Positions 1 through 12,242 of a DNA stretch of 64,000 bases are shown here, piece by piece (positions within the stretch are counted from its first letter, which is position 1; every line of letters starts with the position of its first letter). Position numbers and translations under genes: made by a program. The stretch lies in contig BTRK01000001.1 of NCBI GenBank assembly GCA_036245805.1, positions 39,568,995 to 39,632,994 of the forward strand, given 5' to 3'. The notes beneath the pieces were generated by a model, which worked only from the letters and a program-made list of their open reading frames with translations, was not told where the DNA came from and made no database searches. Source of the DNA: Pristionchus mayeri (Eukaryota > Nematoda > Chromadorea > Rhabditida > Neodiplogasteridae).

Positions 1-2050
1 ATCTCATCGAATGCGAAATCGAGTCGTTTCAGGCAGACGCTGAGTATGCCCAAGCATCACAACCTCTGAGTTGCCATAACATGAATTCAAACCATGACCT
101 TTCCTCCAGATAAATAAAGGATAGTGATAATACTATGTGTTAACATATTTTCATAGCAAAAGCCTATTCATTATCTCATCGAATGCGAAATCGAGTCGTT
201 TCTGGCAGACGCTGAGTATGCCCACGCATCACAACCTCTGAGTTGCCATAACATGAATTCTAACCATGAACTTTCCTCCAAATAAATAAAGGATAATGAT
301 AATACTATGTTCTAACATATTTTCGTAGCAAAAGCCTATTCATTATCTCATCGAATGCGAAATCGAGTCGTTTCTGGCAGACGCTGAGTATGCCCACGCA
401 TCACAACCTCTGAGTTGCCATAACATGAATTCTAACCATGAACTTTCCTCCAAATAAATAAAGGATTATGATAATACTATTTTCTAACATATTTTCATAG
501 CAAAAGCCTATTCATTATCTCATCGAATGCGAAATCGAGTCGTTTCTGGCAGACGCTGAGTATGCCCACGCATCACAACCTCTGAGTTGCCATAACATGA
601 ATTCTAACCATGAACTTTCCTCCAAATAAATAAAGGATAATGATAATACTATTTTCTAACATATTTTCATAGCAAAAGCCTTTTCATTATCTCATCGAAT
701 GCGAAATCGAGTCGTGACTGGCAGACGCTGAGTATGCCCACGCATCACAACCTCTGAGTTGCCATAACATGAATTCTAACCATGAACTTTCCTCCAAATA
801 AATAAAGGATAATGATAATACTATGTTCTAACATATTTTCGTAGCAAAAGCCTATTCATTATCTCATCGAATGCGAAATCGAGTCGTTTCTGGCAGACGC
901 TGAGTATGCCCACGCATCACAACCTCTGAGTTGCCATAAAATGAATTCTAACCATGAACTTTCCTCCAAATAAATAAAGGATTATGATAATACTATTTTC
1001 TAACATATTTTCATATCAAAAGCCTTTTCATTATCTCATCGAATGCGAAATCGAGTCGTGACTGGCAGACGCTGAGTATGCCCACGCATCACAACCTCTG
1101 AGTTGCCATAACATGAATTCTAACCATGAACTTTCCTCCAAATAAATAAAGGATAATGATAATACTATGTTCTAACATATTTTCGTAGCAAAAGCCTATT
1201 CATTATCTCATCGAATGCGAAATCGAGTCGTTTCTGGCAGACGCTGAGTATGCCCACGCATCACAACCTCTGAGTTGCCATAACATGAATTCTAACCATG
1301 AACTTTCCTCCAAATAAATAAAGGATAATGATAATACTATTTTCTAACATATTTTCATAGCAAAAGCCTTTTCATTATCTCATCGAATGCGAAATCGAGT
1401 CGTGACTGGCAGACGCTGAGTATGCCCACGCATCACAACCTCTGAGTTGCCATAACATGAATTCTAACCATGAACTTTCCTCCAAATAAATAAAGGATAA
1501 TGATAATACTATGTTCTAACATATTTTCGTAGCAAAAGCCTATTCATTATCTCATCGAATGCGAAATCGAGTCATGACTGGCAGACGCTGAGTATGCCCA
1601 CGCATCACAACCTCTGAGTTGCCATAACATGAATTCTAACCATGAACTTTCCTCCAAATAAATAAAGGATAATGATAATACTATGTTCTAACATATTTTC
1701 ATAGCAAAAGCCTATTCATTATCTCATCGAATGCGAAATCGAGTCGTTTCTGGCAGACGCTGAGTATGCCCACGCATCACAACCTCTGAGTTGCCATAAC
1801 ATGAATTCAAACCATGACCTTTCCTCCAGATAAATAAAGGATAGTGATAATACTATGTGTTAACATATTTTCATAGCAAAAGCCTATTCATTATCTCATC
1901 GAATGCGAAATCGAGTCGTTTCTGGCAGACGCTGAGTATGCCCACGCATCACAACCTCTGAGTTGCCATAACATGAATTCTAACCATGAACTTTCCTCCA
2001 AATAAATAAAGGATAATGATAATACTATGTTCTAACATATTTTCGTAGCA

Positions 2051-2096
2051 AAAGCCTATTCATTATCTCATCGAAAGCCTATTCATTATCTCATCG
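2051..2096 (+). repeat. 23-bp tandem duplication inside satellite A
   Basis: A 23-bp stretch beginning AAAGCCTATTCATTATC is present twice in direct succession (2051-2073 and 2074-2096). It is the only length change in the 7.6-kb A array and moves the monomer phase by 23 bp. It looks like a simple replication-slippage or end-joining scar. Confidence 0.95.
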
Positions 2097-5000
2097 AATG
2101 CGAAATCGAGTCATGACTGGCAGACGCTGAGTATGCCCACGCATCACAACCTCTGAGTTGCCATAACATGAATTCTAACCATGAACTTTCCTCCAAATAA
2201 ATAAAGGATAATGATAATACTATTTTCTAACATATTTTCATAGCAAAAGCCTTTTCATTATCTCATCGAATGCGAAATCGAGTCGTGACTGGCAGACGCT
2301 GAGTATGCCCACGCATCACAACCTCTGAGTTGCCATAACATGAATTCTAACCATGAACTTTCCTCCAAATAAATAAAGGATAATGATAATACTATGTTCT
2401 AACATATTTTCGTAGCAAAAGCCTATTCATTATCTCATCGAATGCGAAATCGAGTCATGACTGGCAGACGCTGAGTATGCCCACGCATCACAACCTCTGA
2501 GTTGCCATAACATGAATTCTAACCATGAACTTTCCTCCAAATAAATAAAGGATAGTGATAATACTATGTTCTAACATATTTTCATAGCAAAAGCCTATTC
2601 ATTATCTCATCGAATGTGAAATCGAGTCGTGACTGGCAGACGCTGAGTATGCCCACGCATCACAACCTCTGAGTTGCCATAACATGAATTCTAACCATGA
2701 ACTTTCCTCCAAATAAATAAAGGATAATGATAATACTATGTTCTAACATATTTTCGTAGCAAAAGCCTATTCATTATCTCATCGAATGCGAAATCGAGTC
2801 ATGACTGGCAGACGCTGAGTATGCCCACGCATCACAACCTCTGAGTTGCCATAACATGAATTCTAATCATGAACTTTCCTCCAAATAAATAAAGGATAGT
2901 GATAATACTATGTTCTAACATATTTTCATAGCAAAAGCCTATTCATTATCTCATCGAATGCGAAATCGAGTCGTGACTGGCAGACGCTGAGTATGCCCAC
3001 GCATCACAACCTCTGAGTTGCCATAACATGAATTCTAACCATGAACTTTCCTCCAAATAAATAAAGGATAATGATAATACTATGTTCTAACATATTTTCG
3101 TAGCAAAAGCCTATTCATTATCTCATCGAATGCGAAATCGAGTCGTTTCTGGCAGACGCTGAGTATGCCCACGCATCACAACCTCTGAGTTGCCATAACA
3201 TGAATTCTAACCATGAACTTTCCTCCAAATAAATAAAGGATAATGATAATACTATTTTCTAACATATTTTCGTAGCAAAAGCCTATTCATTATCTCATCG
3301 AATGCGAAATCGAGTCGTTTCTGGCAGACGCTGAGTATGCCCACGCATCACAACCTCTGAGTTGCCATAACATGAATTCTAACCATGAACTTTCCTCCAA
3401 ATAAATAAAGGATAATGATAATACTATTTTCTAACATATTTTCGTAGCAAAAGCCTATTCATTATCTCATCGAATGCGAAATCGAGTCATGACTGGCAGA
3501 CGCTGAGTATGCCCACGCATCACAACCTCTGAGTTGCCATAACATGAATTCTAACCATGAACTTTCCTCCAAATAAATAAAGGATAGTGATAATACTATG
3601 TGTTAACATATTTTCATAGCAAAAGCCTTTTCATTATCTCATCGAATGCGAAATCGAGTCGTGACTGGCAGACGCTGAGTATGCCCACGCATCACAACCT
3701 CTGAGTTGCCATAACATGAATTCAAACCATGACCTTTCCTCCAGATAAATAAAGGATAGTGATTATACTATGTGTTAACATATTTTCATAGCAAAAGCCT
3801 ATTCATTATCTCATCGAATGCGAAATCGAGTCGTTTCTGGCAGACGCTGAGTATGCCCACGCATCACAACCTCTGAGTTGCCATAACATGAATTCTAACC
3901 ATGAACTTTCCTCCAAATAAATAAAGGATAATGATAATACTATTTTCTAACATATTTTCGTAGCAAAAGCCTATTCATTATCTCATCGAATGCGAAATCG
4001 AGTCATGACTGGCAGACGCTGAGTATGCCCACGCATCACAACCTCTGAGTTGCCATAACATGAATTCTAACCATGAACTTTCCTCCAAATAAATAAAGGA
4101 TAATGATAATACTATTTTCTAACATATTTTCGTAGCAAAAGCCTATTCATTATCTCATCGAATGCGAAATCGAGTCATGACTGGCAGACGCTGAGTATGC
4201 CCACGCATCACAACCTCTGAGTTGCCATAACATGAATTCTAACCATGAACTTTCCTCCAAATAAATAAAGGATAGTGATAATACTATGTGTTAACATATT
4301 TTCATAGCAAAAGCCTTTTCATTATCTCATCGAATGCGAAATCGAGTCATGACTGGCAGACGCTGAGTATGCCCACGCATCACAACCTCTGAGTTGCCAT
4401 AACATGAATTCTAACCATGAACTTTCCTCCAAATAAATAAAGGATAATGATAATACTATGTTCTAACATATTTTCATAGCAAAAGCCTATTCATTATCTC
4501 ATCGAATGCGAAATCGAGTCGTTTCTGGCAGACGCTGAGTATGCCCACGCATCACAACCTCTGAGTTGCCATAACATGAATTCTAACCATGAACTTTCCT
4601 CCAAATAAATAAAGGATAATGATAATACTATTTTCTAACATATTTTCGTAGCAAAAGCCTATTCATTATCTCATCGAATGCGAAATCGAGTCATGACTGG
4701 CAGACGCTGAGTATGCCCACGCATCACAACCTCTGAGTTGCCATAACATGAATTCTAACCATGAACTTTCCTCCAAATAAATAAAGGATAGTGATAATAC
4801 TATGTGTTAACATATTTTCATAGCAAAAGCCTTTTCATTATCTCATCGAATGCGAAATCGAGTCGTGACTGGCAGACGCTGAGTATGCCCACGCATCACA
4901 ACCTCTGAGTTGCCATAACATGAATTCAAACCATGACCTTTCCTCCAGATAAATAAAGGATAGTGATTATACTATGTGTTAACATATTTTCATAGCAAAA

Positions 5001-5612
5001 GCCTATTCATTATCTCATCGAATGCGAAATCGAGTCGTTTCTGGCAGACGCTGAGTATGCCCACGCATCACAACCTCTGAGTTGCCATAACATGAATTCT
5101 AACCATGAACTTTCCTCCAAATAAATAAAGGATAATGATAATACTATGTTCTAACATATTTTCATAGCAAAAGCCTATTCATTATCTCATCGAATGCGAA
5201 ATCGAGTCGTTTCTGGCAGACGCTGAGTATGCCCACGCATCACAACCTCTGAGTTGCCATAACATGAATTCTAACCATGAACTTTCCTCCAAATAAATAA
5301 AGGATAATGATAATACTATGTTCTAACATATTTTCGTAGCAAAAGCCTATTCATTATCTCATCGAATGCGAAATCGAGTCGTTTCTGGCAGACGCTGAGT
5401 ATGCCCACGCATCACAACCTCTGAGTTGCCATAACATGAATTCTAACCATGAACTTTCCTCCAAATAAATAAAGGATAATGATAATACTATGTTCTAACA
5501 TATTTTCGTAGCAAAAGCCTATTCATTACCTCATCGAATGCGAAATCGAGTCATGACTGGCAGACGCTGAGTATGCCCACGCATCACAACCTCTGAGTTG
5601 CCATAACATGAA

Positions 5613-6988
5613 TTCAAACCATGACCTTTCCTCCAGATAAATAAAGGATAGTGATTATACTATGTGTTAACATATTTTCATAGCAAAAGCCTATTCATTA
5701 TCTCATCGAATGCGAAATCGAGTCGTTTCTGGCAGACGCTGAGTATGCCCACGCATCACAACCTCTGAGTTGCCATAACATGAATTCTAACCATGAACTT
5801 TCCTCCAAATAAATAAAGGATAATGATAATACTATGTTCTAACATATTTTTATAGCAAAAGCCTATTCATTATCTCATCGAATGCGAAATCGAGTCGTTT
5901 CTGGCAGACGCTGAGTATGCCCACGCATCACAACCTCTGAGTTGCCATAACATGAATTCTAACCATGAACTTTCCTCCAAATAAATAAAGGATAATGATA
6001 ATACTATTTTCTAACATATTTTCGTAGCAAAAGCCTATTCATTATCTCATCGAATGCGAAATCGAGTCATGACTGGCAGACGCTGAGTATGCCCACGCAT
6101 CACAACCTCTGAGTTGCCATAACATGAATTCTAACCATGAACTTTCCTCCAAATAAATAAAGGATAGTGATAATACTATGTGTTAACATATTTTCATAGC
6201 AAAAGCCTTTTCATTATCTCATCGAATGCGAAATCGAGTCGTGACTGGCAGACGCTGAGTATGCCCACGCATCACAACCTCTGAGTTGCCATAACATGAA
6301 TTCAAACCATGACCTTTCCTCCAGATAAATAAAGGATAGTGATTATACTATGTGTTAACATATTTTCATAGCAAAAGCCTATTCATTATCTCATCGAATG
6401 CGAAATCGAGTCGTTTCTGGCAGACGCTGAGTATGCCCACGCATCACAACCTCTGAGTTGCCATAACATGAATTCTAACCATGAACTTTCCTCCAAATAA
6501 ATAAAGGATAATGATAATACTATGTTCTAACATATTTTCATAGCAAAAGCCTATTCATTATCTCATCGAATGCGAAATCGAGTCGTTTCTGGCAGACGCT
6601 GAGTATGCCCACGCATCACAACCTCTGAGTTGCCATAACATGAATTCTAACCATGAACTTTCCTCCAAATAAATAAAGGATAATGATAATACTATTTTCT
6701 AACATATTTTCGTAGCAAAAGCCTATTCATTATCTCATCGAATGCGAAATCGAGTCATGACTGGCAGACGCTGAGTATGCCCACGCATCACAACCTCTGA
6801 GTTGCCATAACATGAATTCTAACCATGAACTTTCCTCCAAATAAATAAAGGATAGTGATAATACTATGTGTTAACATATTTTCATAGCAAAAGCCTTTTC
6901 ATTATCTCATCGAATGCGAAATCGAGTCGTGACTGGCAGACGCTGAGTATGCCCACGCATCACAACCTCTGAGTTGCCATAACATGAA
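5613..6988 (+). repeat. Higher-order repeat of satellite A, 4 monomers (688 bp), two full copies
   Basis: The rare variant ATTCAAACCATGACC with GTGATTATAC recurs with its TTCAAACC at 4925, 5613, 6301 and 6989, exactly 688 bp (4 x 172) apart. Between 5613 and 6988 the following three monomers also keep their order: a GTTCTAAC type, a TTTCTAAC/GTCATGAC type, then a GTGTTAAC/CCTTTTC/GTCGTGAC type. The block therefore duplicated as a unit. The flanks carry partial copies: 4925 lacks the full order, and at 7161 the rare monomer appears again only 172 bp after 6989. Confidence 0.85.
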
Positions 6989-7600
6989 TTCAAACCATGA
7001 CCTTTCCTCCAGATAAATAAAGGATAGTGATTATACTATGTGTTAACATATTTTCATAGCAAAAGCCTATTCATTATCTCATCGAATGCGAAATCGAGTC
7101 GTTTCTGGCAGACGCTGAGTATGCCCACGCATCACAACCTCTGAGTTGCCATAACATGAATTCAAACCATGACCTTTCCTCCAGATAAATAAAGGATAGT
7201 GATTATACTATGTGTTAACATATTTTCATAGCAAAAGCCTATTCATTATCTCATCGAATGCGAAATCGAGTCGTTTCTGGCAGACGCTGAGTATGCCCAC
7301 GCATCACAACCTCTGAGTTGCCATAACATGAATTCTAACCATGAACTTTCCTCCAAATAAATAAAGGATAATGATAATACTATGTTCTAACATATTTTCA
7401 TAGCAAAAGCCTATTCATTATCTCATCGAATGCGAAATCGAGTCGTTTCTGGCAGACGCTGAGTATGCCCACGCATCACAACCTCTGAGTTGCCATAACA
7501 TGAATTCTAACCATGAACTTTCCTCCAAATAAATAAAGGATAATGATAATACTATGTTCTAACATATTTTCGTAGCAAAAGCCTATTCATTATCTCATCG

Positions 7601-8023
7601 ACATGCTCTAAGGACAAAATTTAAACACGGTCTGTTCATCATCTCTCCTTTTTACCGGGTCCCTATCAGCGAACTTGGCTCTTCGAAAAATTTTTGAAAG
7701 CATCGTCCAGAGCTCGTTTTTCGCAAAGTGATCGTCTTTGTCGACGCGTGCAAGGAATATTCTTTGAAATGGAGCTACATGCTCTAAGGACAAATGTTAA
7801 ACACGGTCTGTTCATCATCTCTCCTTTTTACCGGGTCCCTATCAGCGAACTTGGCTCTTCGAAATTTTTTTGAAAACGTCTAGTGCTCGTTTTTCGAAAA
7901 GTGGTCGTCTTTCTCGATGCGTGAAAGGAGTATTCTTTGAAATAGAGCTACATCTCTAAGGACAAATGTTAATCACGGTCTGTTCATCATCTCTCGTTTT
8001 TACTGGGTCCCTATCAGGTCCCT
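7601..8023 (+). repeat. Satellite C: short array of a 173-176-bp unit, about 2.4 diverged copies
   Basis: A repeat different from A begins at the end of the A array. Copies start at CATGCTCTAAGGACAAA: 7602-7777 (176 bp), 7778-7950 (173 bp) and a partial third from 7951 to about 8023. Shared blocks include CACGGTCTGTTCATCATC and GGTCCCTATCAGCGAACTTG. Copies differ by several substitutions and small indels, so this piece is more degenerate than either neighbouring satellite. It ends in a doubled 10-mer, GGTCCCTATC at 8006-8015 and 8017-8026, whose second copy runs directly into satellite B. The small open frame on the minus strand here spans repeated sequence and is not a gene. Confidence 0.9.
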
Positions 8024-8220
8024 ATCGTTATTTTCACTCCTAGTAAAGCATATTTCTGTTATTGAATAGATGTGGGAGTTACATTCGTGTCACTCGTTCC
8101 CGGGATATGGGTGAAGTCGAAAACAGCCTCGCTTCTACTCAATTTGTTGACAAATCTTTTCGGTCGTTTGAGTGCTCGTAACTCCGCAGGGAAATCGTTA
8201 TTCTCAGTCCTAGTAACGCA
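8024..8220 (+). repeat. Satellite B, single forward-oriented monomer plus about 27 bp
   Basis: From ATCGTTATTTTCACTCCTAG at 8024 the sequence follows the same strand sense as the 40.4-64 kb array, and unlike everything between 8227 and 40376. It holds one monomer and the start of a second, then turns back on itself. It carries private differences near the turn (GTAACTCCGC, TTCTCAGTCC, GTAACGCA). It may be the left remnant of an originally all-forward B array. Confidence 0.93.
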
Positions 8221-8423
8221 AAAATATGCTTTACTAGGAGTGAAAATAACGATTTCCCTGCGGATTTACGAGCACTCAAACGACCGAAAAGATTTGTCAA
8301 CAAATTGAGTAGAAGGGAGGCTGTTTTCGACTTCAATCATATCCCGGGAACGAGTGGCACGAATGTAACTCCCACATCTATTCAATAACAGAAATATGCT
8401 TTACTAGGAGTGAAAATAACGAT
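8024..8423. repeat. Inversion junction 1: near-palindrome, 2 x 197 bp with a 6-bp spacer
   Basis: The forward monomer at 8024-8220 is the reverse complement of 8227-8423, with AAAATA (8221-8226) between them. I count 8 mismatches in 197 positions, about 96% identity. The arms could fold into a long hairpin or cruciform. The mismatches include clustered private changes in the left arm, which argues against a simple fold-back read error, where the arms would be nearly identical. The direction of the B array reverses here. Confidence 0.93.
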
Positions 8424-9250
8424 TTCCCTGCGGATTTACGAGCACTCAACCGACCGAAAAGATTTGTCAACAAATTGAGTAGAAGCGAGGCTGTTTTCGA
8501 CTTCACCCATATCCCGGGAACGAGTGACACGAATGTAACTCCCACATCTATTCAATAACAGAAATATTCTTTACTAGGAGTGAAAATAACGATTTCCCTG
8601 CGGATTTACGAGCACTCAAACTACCGAAAAGATTTGTCAACAAAGTGAGTAGAAGCGAGGCTGTTTTCGACTTCACCCATATCCCGGGAACGAGTGACAC
8701 GAATGTAACTCCCACATCTATTCAATAACAGAAATATGCTTTACTAGGAGTGAAAATAACGATTTCCCTGCGGATTTACGAGCACTCAAACGACCGAAAA
8801 GATTTGTCAACAAATTGAGTAGAAGGGAGGCTGTTTTCGACTTCAATCATATCCCGGGAACGAGTGGCACGAATGTAACTCCCACATCTATTCAATAACA
8901 GAAATATGCTTTACTAGGAGTGAAAATAACGATTTCCCTGCGGATTTACGAGCACTCAACCGACCGAAAAGATTTGTCAACAAATTGAGTAGAAGCGAGG
9001 CTGTTTTCGACTTCACCCATATCCCGGGAACGAGTGACACGAATGTAACTCCCACATCTATTCAATAACAGAAATATTCTTTACTAGGAGTGAAAATAAC
9101 GATTTCCCTGCGGATTTACGAGCACTCAAACTACCGAAAAGATTTGTCAACAAAGTGAGTAGAAGCGAGGCTGTTTTCGACTTCACCCATATCCCGGGAA
9201 CGAGTGACACGAATGTAACTCCCACATCTATTCAATAACAGAAATATGCT
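8231..9250 (-). repeat. B higher-order repeat, 3 monomers (510 bp), two copies
   Basis: Three successive variant monomers repeat in order at 8231-8740 and 8741-9250. The first has AGAAGGGAGG, CTTCAATCAT and GTGGCACG. The second has ACTCAACCGACC. The third has GAAATATTCT just before it, then AAACTACCG and CAAAGTGAG. All recur exactly 510 bp later, showing duplication of the trimer close to the inversion joint. Confidence 0.92.
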
Positions 9251-12242
9251 TTACTAGGAGTGAAAATAACGATTTCCCTGCGGATTTACGAGCACTCAAA
9301 CGACCGAAAAGATTTGTCAACAAATTGAGTAGAAGCGAGGCTGTTTTCGACTTCACCCATATCCCGGGAACGAGTGATAGGAATGTAACTCCCACATCTA
9401 TTCAATAACAGAAATATGCTTTACTAGGAGTGAAAATAACGATTTCCTTGCGGATTTACGAGCACTCAAACGACCGAAAAGATTTGTCAACAACGTGAGT
9501 AGAAGCGAGGCTGTTTTCGACTTCACCCATATCCCGGGAACGAGTGACACGAATGTAACTCCCACATCTATTCAATAACAGAAATATGCTTTACTAGGAG
9601 TGAAAATAACGATTTCCCTGCGGATTTACGAGCACTCAACCGACCGAAAAGATTTGTCAACAAATTGAGTAGAAGCGAGGCTGTTTTCGACTTCACCCAT
9701 ATCCCGGGAACGAGTGACACGAATGTAACTCCCACATCTATTCAATAACAGAAATATGCTTTACTAGGAGTGAAAATAACGATTTCCCTGCGGATTTACG
9801 AGCACTCAAACGACCGAAAAGATTTGTCAACAACGTGTGTAGAAGCGAGGCTGTTTTCGACTTCACCCATATCCCGGGAACGAGTGACACGAATGTAACT
9901 CCCACATCTATTCAATAACAGAAATATGCTTTACTAGGAGTGAAAATAACGATTTCCCTGCGGATTTACGAGCACTCAACCGACCGAAAAGATTTGTCAA
10001 CAAATTGAGTAGAAGCGAGGCTGTTTTCGACTTCACCCATATCCCGGGAACGAGTGACACGAATGTAACTCCCACATCAATTCAATAACAGAAATATGCT
10101 TTACTAGGAGTGAAAATAACGATTTCCCTGCGGATTTACGAGCACTCAAACGACCGAAAAGATTTGTCAACAAATTGAGTAGAAGCGAGGCTGTTTTCGA
10201 CTTCACCCATATCCCGGGAACGAGTGACACGAATGTAACTCCCACATCTATTCAATAACAGAAATATGCTTTACTAGGAGTGAAAATAACGATTTCCCTG
10301 CGGATTTACGAGCACTCAAACGACCGAAAAGATTTGTCAACAAATTGAGCAGAAGCGAGGCTGTTTTCGACTTCACCCATATCCCGGGAACGAGTGACAC
10401 GAATGTAACTCCCACATCAATTCAATAACAGAAATATGCTTTACTAGGAGTGAAAATAACGATTTCCCTGCGGATTTACGAGCACTCAACCGACCGAAAA
10501 GATTTGTCAACAAATTGAGTAGAAGCGAGGCTGTTTTCGACTTCACCCATATCCCGGGAACGAGTGACACGAATGTAACTCCCACATCTATTCAATAACA
10601 GAAATATGCTTTACTAGGAGTGAAAATAACGATTTCCCTGCGGATTTACGAGCACTCAAACGACCGAAAAGATTTGTCAACAAATTGAGTAGAAGCGAGG
10701 CTGTTTTCGACTTCACCCATATCCCGGGAACGAGTGACACGAATGTAACTCCCACATCAATTCAATAACAGAAATATGCTTTACTAGGAGTGAAAATAAC
10801 GATTTCCCTGCGGATTTACGAGCACTCAAACGACCGAAAAGATTTGTCAACAAATTGAGTAGAAGCGAGGCTGTTTTCGACTTCACCCATATCCCGGGAA
10901 CGAGTGATACGAATGTAACTCCCACATCTATTCAATAACAGAAATATGCTTTACTAGGAGTGAAAATAACGATTTCCCTGCGGATTTGCGAGCACTCAAA
11001 CGACCGAAAAGATTTGTCAACAAATTGAGCAGAAGCGAGGCTGTTTTCGACTTCACCCATATCCCGGGAACGAGTGACACGAATGTAACTCCCACATCAA
11101 TTCAATAACAGAAATATGCTTTACTAGGAGTGAAAATAACGATTTCCCTGCGGATTTACGAGCACTCAACCGACCGAAAAGATTTGTCAACAAATTGAGT
11201 AGAAGCGAGGCTGTTTTCGACTTCACCCATATCCCGGGAACGAGTGACACGAATGTAACTCCCACATCTATTCAATAACAGAAATATGCTTTACTAGGAG
11301 TGAAAAGAACGATTTCCCTGCGGATTTACGAGCACTCAAACGACCGAAAAGATTTGTCAACAAATTGAGTAGAAGCGAGGCTGTTTTCGACTTCACCCAT
11401 ATCCCGGGAACGAGTGATACGAATGTAACTCCCACATCTATTCAATAACAGAAATATGCTTTACTAGGAGTGAAAATAACGATTTCCTTGCGGATTTACG
11501 AGCACTCAAACGACCGAAAAGATTTGTCAACAACGTGAGTAGAAGCGAGGCTGTTTTCGACTTCACCCATATCCCGGGAACGAGTGACACGAATGTAACT
11601 CCCACATCTATTCAATAACAGAAATATGCTTTACTAGGAGTGAAAATAACGATTTCCTTGCGGATTTACGAGCACTCAAACGACCGAAAAGATTTGTCAA
11701 CAACGTGAGTAGAAGCGAGGCTGTTTTCGACTTCACCCATATCCCGGGAACGAGTGACACGAATGTAACTCCCACATCTATTCAATAACAGAAATATGCT
11801 TTACTAGGAGTGAAAATAACGATTTCCCTGCGGATTTACGAGCACTCAACCGACCGAAAAGATTTGTCAACAAATTGAGTAGAAGCGAGGCTGTTTTCGA
11901 CTTCACCCATATCCCGGGAACGAGTGACACGAATGTAACTCCCACATCTATTCAATAACAGAAATATGCTTTACTAGGAGTGAAAAGAACGATTTCCCTG
12001 CGGATTTACGAGCACTCAAACGACCGAAAAGATTTGTCAACAAATTGAGTAGAAGCGAGGCTGTTTTCGACTTCACCCATATCCCGGGAACGAGTGATAC
12101 GAATGTAACTCCCACATCTATTCAATAACAGAAATATGCTTTACTAGGAGTGAAAATAACGATTTCCTTGCGGATTTACGAGCACTCAAACGACCGAAAA
12201 GATTTGTCAACAAATTGAACAGAAGCGAGGCTGTTTTCGCCT

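Larger units (their letters stand above)
1..7600 (+). repeat. Satellite A: 172-bp tandem array, about 44 monomers
   Basis: Monomers repeat head to tail with an exact 172-bp period. The motif ATCTCATCGAATGCGAAATC starts at 1, 173, 345 and 517 and keeps phase to 2065. A 23-bp insertion then shifts it to 2088, and it keeps phase again to 7592. No other length change was found. Monomers differ at a few recurrent sites: TTTCTGGCAG versus TGACTGGCAG; ATTCTAACCATGAAC versus ATTCAAACCATGACC; ACTATGTTC versus ACTATTTTC versus ACTATGTGTT. Each monomer carries AATAAATAAAGG, a chance polyadenylation-like string. No reading frame of note exists. The array enters from beyond the left window edge and stops abruptly at 7600 inside a monomer. 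Function is unknown; satellite DNA of this period is typical of heterochromatin. Confidence 0.97.

Noticed and set aside
1..7600. AATAAATAAAGG in each A monomer as working polyadenylation signals
   Set aside because: No transcript unit or upstream coding sequence exists; the string is simply part of the monomer.
7608..7793. 61-residue minus-strand open frame
   Set aside because: It lies across the first satellite C copy and into the second; the second copy does not preserve it. No recognisable protein.
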